DNA of 64,000 nt from an uncultured Opitutia bacterium (GCA_903862955.1 CAIPAH010000011.1:1-64000), one strand, 5' to 3'. Counted from the stretch's first letter, positions 1 to 8,863 are shown. Made by a program: numbers and translations. Notes: generated by a model not told the origin, from the sequence alone.

Positions 1-898
1 ACTTCGGGGCCGCCAGGACCTGGCCGCGCTCGATGCCATCCTTTTCAATGCCGCGGAGGAGGATGCCGACGTTGTCGCCCGCCTGGCCGCTATCGAGCAG
101 CTTGCGGAACATTTCGATGCCGGTCACGACGGTCGAGGACGTGTCCTTGAGGCCGACGATCTCGACGGTGTCGTTCACCTTGACGGTGCCACGCTCGATA
201 CGACCGGTGGCGACGGTGCCGCGGCCGGTGATCGAGAAGACGTCTTCGACGGACATCAGGAAGGGCTTGTCCAGCTCGCGGGCCGGCTCCGGGATGTCGG
301 TGTCGATCGCGGTCATCAGGTCGGCGATCGCCTTCTCGCCCTCGGGCTTGCCCTCGAGCGCGGCGGTCGCGGAACCGCGAATGATCGTGGCGGTGTCACC
401 GGGGAACTGGTACTTGGTGAGGAGTTCGCGGATCTCCATCTCGACGAGGTCGAGGAGCTCCTTGTCGTCGATGAGGTCGACCTTGTTGAGGAACACCACG
501 ATCTTCGGCACGCCGACCTGACGGGCGAGGAGGATGTGCTCACGGGTCTGCGGCATCGGGCCGTCAGCAGCGGAGACAACGAGGATCGCGCCATCCATCT
601 GGGCGGCACCGGTGATCATGTTCTTGACGAAGTCAGCGTGGCCGGGGCAGTCGACGTGGGCGTAGTGGCGCTTGTCGGACTCATACTCCACGTGGGCCAC
701 CGAGATCGTCACGATCTTGGAGGCATCACGCACGGTGCCGCCCTTCGCGATGTCCGCGTAGGATTTGACCTCGGCGAGGCCCTTGCGCGCCTGAACCGCG
801 AGGATCGCGGTCGTGAGCGTGGTTTTGCCGTGATCGACGTGGCCGATAGTGCCAACGTTGACGTGCGGTTTCTTGCGTTCGAATGTACCTTTAGCCAT
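1..898 (-). CDS. tuf: Elongation factor Tu, C-terminus cut by window edge
   Basis: GTPase that delivers aminoacyl-tRNA to the ribosomal A site. The reading frame begins at an ATG (896-898) with the near-universal EF-Tu start [20 protein letters not shown], followed by the P-loop [10 protein letters not shown]. The first 299 codons are present and about 95 C-terminal codons lie outside the window. A tRNA-Thr gene sits 79 bases upstream on the same strand, the order seen in E. coli thrT-tufB, so the two may be cotranscribed. No clear Shine-Dalgarno sequence precedes the start. Whether a second tuf copy exists elsewhere cannot be seen. Confidence 0.98.
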   Translation of the reverse strand, partial: MAKGTFERKKPHVNVGTIGHVDHGKTTLTTAILAVQARKGLAEVKSYADIAKGGTVRDASKIVTISVAHVEYESDKRHYAHVDCPGHADFVKNMITGAAQMDGAILVVSAADGPMPQTREHILLARQVGVPKIVVFLNKVDLIDDKELLDLVEMEIRELLTKYQFPGDTATIIRGSATAALEGKPEGEKAIADLMTAIDTDIPEPARELDKPFLMSVEDVFSITGRGTVATGRIERGTVKVNDTVEIVGLKDTSSTVVTGIEMFRKLLDSGQAGDNVGILLRGIEKDGIERGQVLAAPK

Positions 899-977
899 GT
901 GGAGTTTGAGCGTTAGCGGTTTAGACTGTGTGATTTGACCCCTATTTTTACGTCGCAGAAGTCGGGCGACGTTGACC

Positions 978-1053
978 TGGAGCCCAGAACCGGATTTGAA
1001 CCGGCGACCTCGTCCTTACCAAGGACGTGCTCTGCCAACTGAGCTATCTGGGC
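978..1053 (-). tRNA. tRNA-Thr (anticodon GGT)
   Basis: A 76-base cloverleaf reads on the minus strand from GCCCAGATAGCTCAG to GGTTCTGGGCTCCA. The acceptor stem GCCCAGA pairs with TCTGGGC, the D-arm is AGCTCAGTTGGCAGAGC, and the anticodon stem CGTCC/GGACG encloses TTGGTAA, which puts GGT at positions 34-36. The T-arm carries GGTTCAAATCC. The 3' CCA is encoded. It lies directly upstream of tuf on the same strand. Confidence 0.97.
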
Positions 1054-1088
1054 AGACCAAGGGAGGGTCAAAAAACGAAAAAGAGGGT

Positions 1089-1138
1089 AGAAAGTGCAGG
1101 CCGTAAAATAGCCCGTCAACAGCAAACTAGCACTTTCT
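1089..1138. repeat. Short inverted repeat between exb cluster and tRNA-Thr
   Basis: Nine-base arms (AGAAAGTGC at 1089-1097 and its reverse complement at 1130-1138) enclose 32 bases. It sits just after the last gene of the exb cluster and just before tRNA-Thr, both on the minus strand. It may end exb transcription or form part of the tRNA/tuf leader. There is no adjacent clean T-run, so a terminator role is only a guess. Confidence 0.35.
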
Positions 1139-1147
1139 CGGAAAAAT

Positions 1148-1870
1148 CTAGGGGCCGATGCAGACGCGATAAAATCCTGGGGCCAAGCGCTGACCGGCGT
1201 GGAGCGTTTTCACGAGGTAATTCTGGAAAAATCCGTCCACTGCCCCCACCCGCGAGCTTTCGGTCAGCACCGGCGGCCCCACCAAGCCCGCCGCGTCCAC
1301 CGCCACGAGAAATTCCAAGGGCTGCCAGGCCTTGCCCGGCGGCGCTCCATCCCAAATCGCCTGTGCCATCACCCGCTGGCCGTCCCCGGCCTGCAGAATC
1401 TCCACAAAAGCATTCCGGAAAACGAGTTGCGGCGGAGGCTGGTCCGCCCGGCCGAGCTCCGAAATCGAGCGCATTGACCCGTCGGACGCCAGCGCATCGG
1501 CCGGCCGGGCCGGCACGGCGACAGCCGCGGGGAAGTTCAGTTTGAGCTCGTTTTCCGCGAACGCCAGTTTGGCCGGATATCCTTGGAAAGTGCCTCCGGG
1601 CTCACGTTGAGTGTTCGCTGGCAACGCGTTCTGACCCGCATTCCACTCGGTCGGCAGGAAAAGGGGCGTCGGGTCCGTCAGCGCCGCCTCGTTCTTCTTC
1701 AGGCTGACCAGCCGAACTGCACCCGGATTGGCGGCCGTCACCGGCGAAGGGAGTTTCGCAACCGGCGCTGTGGGAGCACGAAAGAGAAGTGAAATCAAGA
1801 CGAGCACGACGACCGCACCGACCGTCGCGTAGACCCAGCGGTGCTGCCGCGTGCCCTTGGTCGTCGTCAT
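1148..1870 (-). CDS. Membrane-anchored TonB-like protein after ExbD
   Basis: A 240-residue protein starting at MTTTKGTRQH, four bases after the exbD stop. It has one N-terminal membrane segment (about residues 13-30) and a long periplasmic part, the topology of TonB. The last 50 residues (VDAAGLVGPPVL, then VDGFF, ending LAPGFYRVCIGP) loosely recall the TonB C-terminal pattern of a strand, a turn at G and a terminal Pro-Gly-Tyr-Arg strand. The usual Pro/Lys-rich linker is absent, so the family is not certain. Context as the fourth gene after a TPR protein, ExbB and ExbD suggests a dedicated transducer or effector of that motor. Upstream in-frame starts overlap exbD and were not used. Confidence 0.75.
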   Translation of the reverse strand: MTTTKGTRQHRWVYATVGAVVVLVLISLLFRAPTAPVAKLPSPVTAANPGAVRLVSLKKNEAALTDPTPLFLPTEWNAGQNALPANTQREPGGTFQGYPAKLAFAENELKLNFPAAVAVPARPADALASDGSMRSISELGRADQPPPQLVFRNAFVEILQAGDGQRVMAQAIWDGAPPGKAWQPLEFLVAVDAAGLVGPPVLTESSRVGAVDGFFQNYLVKTLHAGQRLAPGFYRVCIGP

Positions 1871-1874
1871 GAGA

Positions 1875-2321
1875 TCAGCGATTCGGGCTCGCGTTGCCCG
1901 CCGGCTCTTCTGCGGCCAGGGTGATATTGGAACCGAATCCCGCCTCACGCGCCGCACTGACAATCTCGTTCTGCACCGAGACCGGCACTCCGGCGCTCAT
2001 GCGCACCAGCAGCGACGGGTGCTTGTTCTTCTTCGCCTCGACCTTCAGCCACTCGCGCAACTGCGCCATGCTGAGGAGTCCGTCGGCGAAAATCTGCCCG
2101 GAGTTTTTCACGCTGATCGTGCTCGTCGTCAGCGCCCCAGGCAACGCGCCGGGCATTTCCGGCAGCTTGAAATCCACGCCCAAGCCCGGGGCCAGCACGA
2201 AGCGCGAACCGAAAACGAGGAAGAACAAAACCAGCGCACCGACGTTCACGTAAAAGAACGCATCGAAGCTCCGGGGCTCCGGGCGCAGCTTGCTCGCGAG
2301 ATCCAGGGGACGCGTGATCAC
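1875..2321 (-). CDS. exbD: ExbD/TolR-family protein with Asn in place of the membrane Asp
   Basis: A 148-residue protein with a short cytoplasmic tail, one membrane segment (about 21-38) and a periplasmic domain, as in ExbD/TolR proton-motive stators. The GTG start overlaps the exbB stop (GTGA), which argues for translational coupling. The usual family segment has an Asp at the start of the membrane helix, as in E. coli ExbD Asp25. Here the aligned residue is Asn26 in VNVGALVLFF, followed at the expected spacing by FVLAPGLGVD. ExbD Asp25 is reported as essential for proton use in E. coli, so this protein may be inactive as a proton channel or work with another ExbD. Family assignment rests on topology, size and the ExbB neighbour. 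Confidence 0.88.
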   Translation of the reverse strand: MITRPLDLASKLRPEPRSFDAFFYVNVGALVLFFLVFGSRFVLAPGLGVDFKLPEMPGALPGALTTSTISVKNSGQIFADGLLSMAQLREWLKVEAKKNKHPSLLVRMSAGVPVSVQNEIVSAAREAGFGSNITLAAEEPAGNASPNR

Positions 2322-2989
2322 GGCTTCTCCCCCGCCCCGCCCTCGCCCGCCGCGCCGTTGGCCGGGCCCGCGCCGCGATAATCCGTCAGCAGATACTTCA
2401 TGATCTCGTTGCCCGACCACTCCACGTCGCGGACGATCGCCCGCACGCGGCCACTCAGGAAATGATGCGCGAGGTGGGCCGGGATCGCGAGCATCAGCCC
2501 GCCCGCCGTGCACAGCAGCGACTGCCACATGCCCTTCGCCAGCACGCTCGCGGTGGCGTAGTCCCGCTCGAACGCGACGAATGTCGTGATGAATCCCAGC
2601 ACCGTGCCCAGCAAACCGACGAGCGGTGCGACCTGCGCGACCGCGGCAATGCTGCCAAGCCGGCGCTCGAGCGCGGGCAGCTCCACGATCGCCGCTTCCT
2701 GCACGTGAAAACGCATCGTGTCCGCGTCATCGTCTGCATGCAGCAACGCCGCCTTCACCACCGCGGCCACCGGGCCCGGCGTTTCCTCGCAGACGGTCAG
2801 CGCCTCGACGATGCGGCGCTTGGCCAGGATGTTCTTGATGCCGCTGATGAATGCGGTGGAGCGGATTTGCCCGCGATGCAGGTAAAGCGTCCGCTCGATC
2901 ACGAGCATCAGGCACAGGAGGCCGAGCACGAGCAGCACCCACATGATCGGGCCGCCTTTCGCGAAGAGACTGAATTCAAAAACGGACAT
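2318..2989 (-). CDS. exbB: ExbB/TolQ/MotA-family proton channel protein
   Basis: A 223-residue inner-membrane protein with three membrane segments near residues 14-33, 115-139 and 154-177, the ExbB/TolQ layout. The MotA/TolQ/ExbB signature is visible as APLVGLLGTVLGFITTF (residues 121-137) and TAGGLMLAIPAH (161-172). The start MSVFEFSLFAKGGPIMW matches the typical short N-terminus before the first helix; longer in-frame starts have no family similarity. The C-terminal tail is Gly/Ala-rich. It forms a tight operon with the TPR protein upstream (64-base gap) and exbD downstream (overlapping stop and start). It likely powers an envelope process with proton-motive force. Confidence 0.95.
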   Translation of the reverse strand: MSVFEFSLFAKGGPIMWVLLVLGLLCLMLVIERTLYLHRGQIRSTAFISGIKNILAKRRIVEALTVCEETPGPVAAVVKAALLHADDDADTMRFHVQEAAIVELPALERRLGSIAAVAQVAPLVGLLGTVLGFITTFVAFERDYATASVLAKGMWQSLLCTAGGLMLAIPAHLAHHFLSGRVRAIVRDVEWSGNEIMKYLLTDYRGAGPANGAAGEGGAGEKP

Positions 2990-3053
2990 CGGGGGAGGAG
3001 TTAGACTGGGTTCCGGCTCTGGGGTAAATTCGAATTCATGCCACGGCGCGCGC

Positions 3054-5645
3054 TCAGCGCTTCGTCTCCGGCAGGTGGAAGCGCGCGAGCCGCGCCTGCG
3101 CGAGTTCCTCACCCGGCGCGAGGTGCGCCTCCAGGATCAGGCGGTACGCATCCTTCGCCTGCTCGAGTTTTTCCTGCGACTCGAAGAGCGCGCCGAGTTC
3201 GAGCAGCGTCCGCGCCATCCAGTAACGGCCCTTCGAGCCGAGTTGCGCGGCGATCGCGGGATCCTTGACGAGGAATTCATGCACGACGTCCTTCCACCAG
3301 ACCTCCTCCGCCCGCCCGGCGTCACCGCGCCGCGCGTAGAGATTGCCGAGGTTGAAGCCCGCCTCGACGCGCACATCCACCGGCGCGTCCACGCGGTCGC
3401 GCAGGTGCTCGAAGAGGACAATCGCTCGCTCCGCCTGGCTGGGGTCGTTGGCGGATTGCGCGTTGTGACACTCCGCCAGCGCGAGCTGCGCGAGGATCAC
3501 GTCCTTGTGCGCGACGTAGTTGTTCACGAGCGTCTCGTAAACCTGCTGGGCCTGCGGAAACTGGTTCAGTTTTCGCAACAGGTCGCCCTGCTTGAGCCGC
3601 GCGTAGAACACCAGGTCGCTCTGCGGATACTTCTTCACCAGGTCCTCGATCAGCCGGTTGGCCTCGACGAAATTCGCGTCCTGGCCGCGTCGCTCCGCCT
3701 GCAGCGCCGCCTGGTAGAGCGCGTAGGGCGCGTAGGTGTTGTCCGGAAATTCGTCGGCGAGCTTCGTGAACAGCTGCTGGGCCTCCACGGTCTTGTCCTG
3801 CTTCTCGTAGTGCTCGGCCTCGACAAAGTAGGAATACACCGCGGCGTCCGAGCGCGGAAAATCCACGCGCAGTTTTTTCAACAGGTCCAGCGCCTCGCTT
3901 TCGCGACCGAGCGCAAAGCTCGCCTCGCCCTTCAGCAGCGCGCCGGTGCTCTGCATCTCATTCTTCAAGTCCGACGCGACGCCCTCGAGCTTGCCGGGCA
4001 GCGCGTCGACGAGCTTGAGCGTCGACTCCGGCTGGCCCGCCTCCAGCGACAGCCGCGCCTGCAGCCACGCCATGCGCGCCTGCAACTCCGGCGGCAGTTG
4101 CCCCGGCAGGAGCCGCGACTCCGCCAGCAGCCGGTTGATGCGGTTGTAAGCTTCCGTGGTCTGGTCATGCGCCTGCAGTGCCCGCGCGAGATTCCACTCC
4201 GCCTGCCAGCGGTTCACGGCGTCGAACGCCGGGTCCTTCGCGAGTTCGTCGAGCACGGTCTGCGCGGTGTCGAGCGAGCCCGTCTCAATCTCGGCGAGCA
4301 CCCGCTGGAACATCAGGTCGCCCGGCTTAACTCCCGCTGGCGGTTCGCGCAGGGTCGCCGCATACGCATCCGCCGCGCTGCGAAAATCCCGCGCCCGGAA
4401 CCACGCCTCGGCCACCAGCACGCCGAGCTGGGCGTGCTCCGGTCCCGCCGGCAATTCCGCGCGGGCCTTGGCCGCGTTGTCCGCCGCCGTGCGGTAGCGC
4501 AGCTGCGCCCAAGCCGAGCCGGTCAGCACGCCGAGCGCATGGGCCTTGAGCGGTGAGCCCGGAAATTTCTGCAGCAACTCATGCGCATCGTCCTCGGCCT
4601 GCGCGTAATTCCGGTCCGCCAGGGCGAGCTCGGCGCGAAACAGCAGCAGGTCCTCCAGGATGGGATGCGGCGCGGGCAGGTCGATCAGGGCATCCAGCCG
4701 GTGACGAAATTCCGAGCGGGCCGGCTCGTGCGCTGACACGCGCGCGAGCAATTGCAATGCGACACGCTGTTTGTCCCGGTCCGCCCCGTCGCGCAGAAGC
4801 TCGTTCAAGGCGTTGCGCCCCGCACCTTCCTCCGCGCCGGAGATCAGGCCCAGCACCAGGCGCGTGCTGTCCAGCTCGTCCCGCTCCTCCGCCGGCATCG
4901 TCGCCAGCTGCCGTTGCAGCAGCGCCACCGCCTCGCTCTTGCGCCCGAGCGCGTCGAGCAGCGCGGCATACGTGCGGGCAAACCCGTAGCCAATCCGGCG
5001 TCCCTGGTATTGCTCCAAATTCTTGCGCTGCGCCTCGGCATCCGCCTCCGACACCGGCCCCACCCGCAGCCGGGCCTGCTCGCGCGCCAGAATGAATCGC
5101 GCCCGCGCAAAGCTGCTGGGCGCCGCGCTTTCGGCCTGTTGGTAAAATCCTTTCGCCCCGTTCACGTCATTCGCGACGTCGGCCACCAGGCCCTGCAGAT
5201 ACAAGTACCAGGCCTTGTCCGCCGCGGACAAGTCGTCGGCCTTGACCTGAGCCACATCATTGCGTGCCGCGTCCACCTTGCGCTGCTGCATCGCCGCCAG
5301 CGCCGCGCGCAGGTGCCAGGCCGCGCCGCGCAGGCCCACGAAGCCCTGCAGCGCCTGTTCCGCTTCCGCCGCGCGTCCGTCGTCGAGCAAAGCCGTGGCC
5401 AGGCCGAGCGTCAGCCGCGAGCGGTCCCCTTCCGGCCGCGCGAGCAGGTTGCGGTAAAGCTCAGCCGCCACCGCCGGGAAACCCATCTCCTGCGCGCGAT
5501 CGGCGGCAGCCAAGGCCAGCGCGTCATCGCCCGCGGACGCCGCCAGGCTCACCCGCACGAGCGGCACCGGCGAATTGAGGGGTGCCTGCGCGCGGGTAAC
5601 GAGCGCTGTGCCGAGCCCGAGAAGGAGAAAAAGTCTGAAACGCAT
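3054..5645 (-). CDS. Large exported tetratricopeptide-repeat protein
   Basis: An 863-residue protein with a signal peptide (MRFRLFLLLGLGTALVTRAQA), so it is probably periplasmic. Most of the rest is alpha-helical repeats with TPR-like spacing of small and aromatic residues. Examples are EMGFPAVAAELYRNLL near the N-terminus, the segment around AEHYEKQDKTVEAQQLFTKL, and LYQAALQAERRGQDANFVEAN further on. TPR proteins of this size are often found just upstream of exbBD in Verrucomicrobia-like genomes and may scaffold the complex. The start at MRFRLF was chosen because it gives a proper signal sequence; the upstream in-frame start does not. Partner and cargo are unknown. Confidence 0.88.
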   Translation of the reverse strand: MRFRLFLLLGLGTALVTRAQAPLNSPVPLVRVSLAASAGDDALALAAADRAQEMGFPAVAAELYRNLLARPEGDRSRLTLGLATALLDDGRAAEAEQALQGFVGLRGAAWHLRAALAAMQQRKVDAARNDVAQVKADDLSAADKAWYLYLQGLVADVANDVNGAKGFYQQAESAAPSSFARARFILAREQARLRVGPVSEADAEAQRKNLEQYQGRRIGYGFARTYAALLDALGRKSEAVALLQRQLATMPAEERDELDSTRLVLGLISGAEEGAGRNALNELLRDGADRDKQRVALQLLARVSAHEPARSEFRHRLDALIDLPAPHPILEDLLLFRAELALADRNYAQAEDDAHELLQKFPGSPLKAHALGVLTGSAWAQLRYRTAADNAAKARAELPAGPEHAQLGVLVAEAWFRARDFRSAADAYAATLREPPAGVKPGDLMFQRVLAEIETGSLDTAQTVLDELAKDPAFDAVNRWQAEWNLARALQAHDQTTEAYNRINRLLAESRLLPGQLPPELQARMAWLQARLSLEAGQPESTLKLVDALPGKLEGVASDLKNEMQSTGALLKGEASFALGRESEALDLLKKLRVDFPRSDAAVYSYFVEAEHYEKQDKTVEAQQLFTKLADEFPDNTYAPYALYQAALQAERRGQDANFVEANRLIEDLVKKYPQSDLVFYARLKQGDLLRKLNQFPQAQQVYETLVNNYVAHKDVILAQLALAECHNAQSANDPSQAERAIVLFEHLRDRVDAPVDVRVEAGFNLGNLYARRGDAGRAEEVWWKDVVHEFLVKDPAIAAQLGSKGRYWMARTLLELGALFESQEKLEQAKDAYRLILEAHLAPGEELAQARLARFHLPETKR

Positions 5646-5776
5646 GCGATCGGCGCCAAAATGCCGGGCCCGCTGGAAACAATCAACCGCGTTGTAATCA
5701 GTTCCTTCTGGCGCGCCCGGGTTCCCTCGGCACACTGGGAATCCGTAACTTTTCCCACCTCCAACCTCACCCCGCC

Positions 5777-6379
5777 ATGAGCATCGCCCTAATCATCCTC
5801 CTCGTTCTGCTCGCCGTTGTGGTCGTCCTCGCCCTCTGGGCCACCGGCATCTACAACTCGCTCGTCACCCTCCGCAACCGGTTCAAAAACGCGTTCGCCC
5901 AGATCGACGTCCAGCTCAAGCGCCGCTACGATCTCATCCCCAACCTCGTCGAGGTCGCCAAGGGCTACATGAAGCACGAGAGCTCCACCCTCGAGGCCGT
6001 GATCAAGGCCCGCAATATCGCGCTCGCCGCGTCCCAGTCCGCCGCCGCCAACCCCGCCGACGGCAACGCCGTGAAGGGCCTCGTCTCCGCCGAGACCGGC
6101 CTCAGTGGCGCCCTCTCGCGGCTCATGGTGGTTTCGGAGCAATACCCCGACCTCAAGGCCAACCAGAACATGCTCCAGCTGACCGAGGAGCTCACTTCGA
6201 CGGAGAACAAGGTCTCCTTCGCCCGCCAGGCCTACAACGACAGCGTCATGACCTACAACACGACGCGCGAGACGTTCCCCAACGTCATCTTCGCCGGCAT
6301 GTTCGGCTTCCTCCCCGCCGAGCTCTTCAAGATCGAGGATCCCACCGAGCGCAACGCGCCCAAGGTCAGCTTCACCTGA
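5777..6379 (+). CDS. lemA: LemA family protein
   Basis: A 200-residue protein with an N-terminal membrane anchor (residues 3-25) followed by the LemA coiled helical domain. The family block YNSLVTLRNRFKNAFAQIDV and KRRYDLIPNLVEVAKGYM are clear, and the C-terminal part has RETFPNVIFAGMFGF, a frequent LemA ending. LemA function is unresolved; it often neighbours membrane proteases of family M48 and TPM-domain proteins. Here it opens a plus-strand trio with a YbjQ-family protein and an M48 protease. The leader before the ATG is C-rich without a Shine-Dalgarno. Confidence 0.96.
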   Translation: MSIALIILLVLLAVVVVLALWATGIYNSLVTLRNRFKNAFAQIDVQLKRRYDLIPNLVEVAKGYMKHESSTLEAVIKARNIALAASQSAAANPADGNAVKGLVSAETGLSGALSRLMVVSEQYPDLKANQNMLQLTEELTSTENKVSFARQAYNDSVMTYNTTRETFPNVIFAGMFGFLPAELFKIEDPTERNAPKVSFT

Positions 6380-6394
6380 CCCGGCCTTCCCGTC

Positions 6395-6715
6395 GTGCAC
6401 AACACCACCGCCTTCACCCTGGCCGGGTTCCGCGTCACGCGCGAACTCGGCACCGTCCGCGGCATTGTCGTCCGCTCCCGCTCCGTCGTGGGCAATATCG
6501 GCGCCAGCATCCAGACGCTCTTCGGCGGCGACATCACGCTCTACACCGAACTCTGTGAACACGCGCGCCAGGACGCCTTCGAGCGGCTCTGCGCGCACGC
6601 CTCCGCCCTCGGCGCCAACGCCATCATCGGGCTGCGTTACGACGCCACGGAGATCTCGCCGGGCGTGACCGAGGTGCTGTGTTACGGCACCGCGGTCGTT
6701 GTCACGCCGGAATAA
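6395..6715 (+). CDS. YbjQ/UPF0145 family protein
   Basis: A 106-residue cytosolic protein of the YbjQ family, a small beta/alpha fold thought to form pentamers. Family features seen are [24 protein letters not shown] near residues 22-45 and [13 protein letters not shown] near 72-84. It starts at GTG 15 bases after the lemA stop, so the two are probably cotranscribed. The family is sometimes called heavy-metal-binding, but no Cys or His cluster here supports metal binding. Function is unknown. Confidence 0.92.
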   Translation: MHNTTAFTLAGFRVTRELGTVRGIVVRSRSVVGNIGASIQTLFGGDITLYTELCEHARQDAFERLCAHASALGANAIIGLRYDATEISPGVTEVLCYGTAVVVTPE

Positions 6716-6777
6716 CTTTCCCGGCACGAGCGGGCGCATTTCGACTCCTCGGCGTTTCGCCACCTCGACCATCCGCC

Positions 6778-8760
6778 ATGGATTTCTTTGAAGCCCAGGC
6801 CCGCGCGAAAAAGCGCACATCGCGCCTCGTCGCGCTCTTCGCCCTGGCGGTGATCGGCACGATCGTGGCCGGTTACTTCATGACTTTACTCGGGCTGCGC
6901 AACGTCCACCGGTATCAATCGATCCGCGGCTCACGCTACCGCGACGCGGCGGAATATCAGCCGGAGAACCGGGAACTCTGGCAGCCTCGCGTGTTTTTCG
7001 CCGTCACCCTCGGCACCCTCGTCGTCGTCGGCGGCGCCTCGCTGGTCAAATGGCAGGAATTCTCCGCCGGCGGCTCCGCCGTCGCCGAGAGCGTCGGGGG
7101 CCGGGCCATCGATCCGCACACCACTGAACTCGGCGAGCGCCGGCTCCTCAACGTCGTCGAGGAGATGTCCATTGCCGCCGGCATTCCGACGCCCGCCGTC
7201 TTTGTCCTCGACGGCGAACCCGGCATCAACGCCTTTGCCGCCGGCCTCACCACCAGCGATGCCGTCGTGACCGTCACGCGCGGCGCGCTCGACAAGCTCA
7301 GTCGCGACGAGTTGCAGGGCGTGATCGGCCACGAGTTCAGCCACATTCTCAACGGCGACATGAAGCTCAACCTCGAGCTCAGCTCGCTCATCTTCGGCAT
7401 CCTCGTCATCGGCCTCGCCGGCCGCGGCATCCTCTGGGCCATGACGCGCGGACGCATCCGCGGCGACGGCAAGAACTCCGGCGGAGTCATCATCGCCGCC
7501 GGCGCTGTCGGCCTGATGCTGCTGATCCTCGGCTACGTCGGGTATTTCTTCGGCAAGCTCATCCAGGCCGCCGTCTCGCGCCAGCGCGAGTTCCTCGCCG
7601 ACGCCTCATCGGTGCAGTTCACGCGCAACCCCGGCGGCATCACCGGCGCGCTGAAAAAAATCGGCGGCTACGCGCTTGGCTCCTCCCTTGAGTCCCACAA
7701 GAGCTCCACCATCGGCCACTTCTTCTTTGCCCAGGCGTTTGAGTCCAATTTCGGCGGCCTCTGGGCCACGCACCCGCCCCTCACCGAACGCATCCGCGCG
7801 ATCGACCCGCAGTTCGACGGCCAGATGTTCAACCCGCCCGAAAAGGTCGATGTCGCCCACGAGTCCTTCCGCACCGCCGGCTACGCGCCCGGCGCCGTGC
7901 GCCCGCCCCCGATCCCGAAGATTGCCAATCCCCCCGTCCTCAACCCCGTCGCGATCGTCGCGACCATCGGCACGCTCGCACCCGCCAACATCGCGCACGC
8001 CGAGAACCTGCTCGCCGCCGTGCCGCCTCGCCTGCGCGATGCCGCCCGCTCGCCCACCGAAGCGCCCGTGCTGCTTTACGGACTGCTGCTCGACGGCGAC
8101 GCTGCCATGCTCGAACGCCAGCGCGGCATCGTCGCGACGAAGGCCGGCCCCGACGCCCGCCGCATCCTTGGAGAACTCGAGCCGGTCCTGCGTTCCCTCG
8201 GCCCGGAGCACAAGCTCCCGCTGCTCCAGCTCGCCGCGCCCGCTCTCCGCAACCTGCCGCCCACCGCGCTGGCGCCGTTCCTCGACACCCTCGACGAACT
8301 CGTCCACGCCGACGGCCGCATCTCCACCTTCGAGTTCGCCCTGCAGAAAATCCTCACGCGCTCGCTCGCGCTGGGCGAGAAGCCGGGGACTGCAACCGTG
8401 CAGATCTACTCCTTCAATGCGGTCGTCGACGAGATCAACGTTGTCCTCTCCGCCCTGGCCCACACCGCAAGCAACCCCGGCGTCGACGCCGGTGCCGCCT
8501 TCACCGCCGGGGCGGAGCAGCTGAAGCTCCTCGACGGCCGGCTCGCCCTGCTCGCGCCTGCCGCCTGCGACTTCGTCCGGCTCGACGCCGCCCTCGACAA
8601 ACTCGCCACCGCCAGCGGCCCGATCAAGCAGCGCCTGCTCGTCGCCTGCGCGCACGTCGTCGGCGCAGACGGCACCATCCTGATCGCCGAGGCCGAACTC
8701 CTCCGCGCGATCTCCGCCGCCCTCGACTGCCCCATGCCGCCGCTGCTCGCGGCCGCGTAA
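6778..8760 (+). CDS. M48-family membrane metalloprotease with long C-terminal extension
   Basis: A 660-residue protein with membrane segments near residues 16-38 and 72-90, then an M48 peptidase domain. The zinc motif HEFSH lies at 185-189 within GVIGHEFSHILNGD. Two further membrane segments follow (about 203-222 and 235-262), and the third-ligand region is QREFLADASSVQF. The repeat-rich loop SHKSSTIGHFFFAQAFESNF and HPPLTERI fit the large HtpX-like M48 subfamily. The last 280 residues are helical, lack a recognised domain, and include ELVHADGRISTFEFALQKIL, which resembles TerB-like helices. Likely envelope quality control, with LemA and YbjQ upstream. The start MDFFEAQARAKKR was chosen over an upstream in-frame start overlapping the previous gene. 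Confidence 0.94.
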   Translation: MDFFEAQARAKKRTSRLVALFALAVIGTIVAGYFMTLLGLRNVHRYQSIRGSRYRDAAEYQPENRELWQPRVFFAVTLGTLVVVGGASLVKWQEFSAGGSAVAESVGGRAIDPHTTELGERRLLNVVEEMSIAAGIPTPAVFVLDGEPGINAFAAGLTTSDAVVTVTRGALDKLSRDELQGVIGHEFSHILNGDMKLNLELSSLIFGILVIGLAGRGILWAMTRGRIRGDGKNSGGVIIAAGAVGLMLLILGYVGYFFGKLIQAAVSRQREFLADASSVQFTRNPGGITGALKKIGGYALGSSLESHKSSTIGHFFFAQAFESNFGGLWATHPPLTERIRAIDPQFDGQMFNPPEKVDVAHESFRTAGYAPGAVRPPPIPKIANPPVLNPVAIVATIGTLAPANIAHAENLLAAVPPRLRDAARSPTEAPVLLYGLLLDGDAAMLERQRGIVATKAGPDARRILGELEPVLRSLGPEHKLPLLQLAAPALRNLPPTALAPFLDTLDELVHADGRISTFEFALQKILTRSLALGEKPGTATVQIYSFNAVVDEINVVLSALAHTASNPGVDAGAAFTAGAEQLKLLDGRLALLAPAACDFVRLDAALDKLATASGPIKQRLLVACAHVVGADGTILIAEAELLRAISAALDCPMPPLLAAA

Positions 8761-8863
8761 TGCCGGCAGGCGATCGGACCTCCCGGTCCGTTCTCCGCGA
8801 AATCTTGCCGGACAGAAAGCAGTTGCCCGCCCGCGTCGGCTCGCCGTGCATGGTTGTCCCGCC

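Noticed and set aside
2943-4556. Plus-strand 537-residue open frame
   Set aside because: It is antisense to the TPR and exbB genes, is very rich in Arg and Leu, and has no recognisable domain. Long antisense frames are expected in GC-rich sequence.
6395-6715. YbjQ-family protein as a metal-binding partner of the metal block
   Set aside because: It is 45 kb away and lacks a Cys or His cluster, despite the family nickname.
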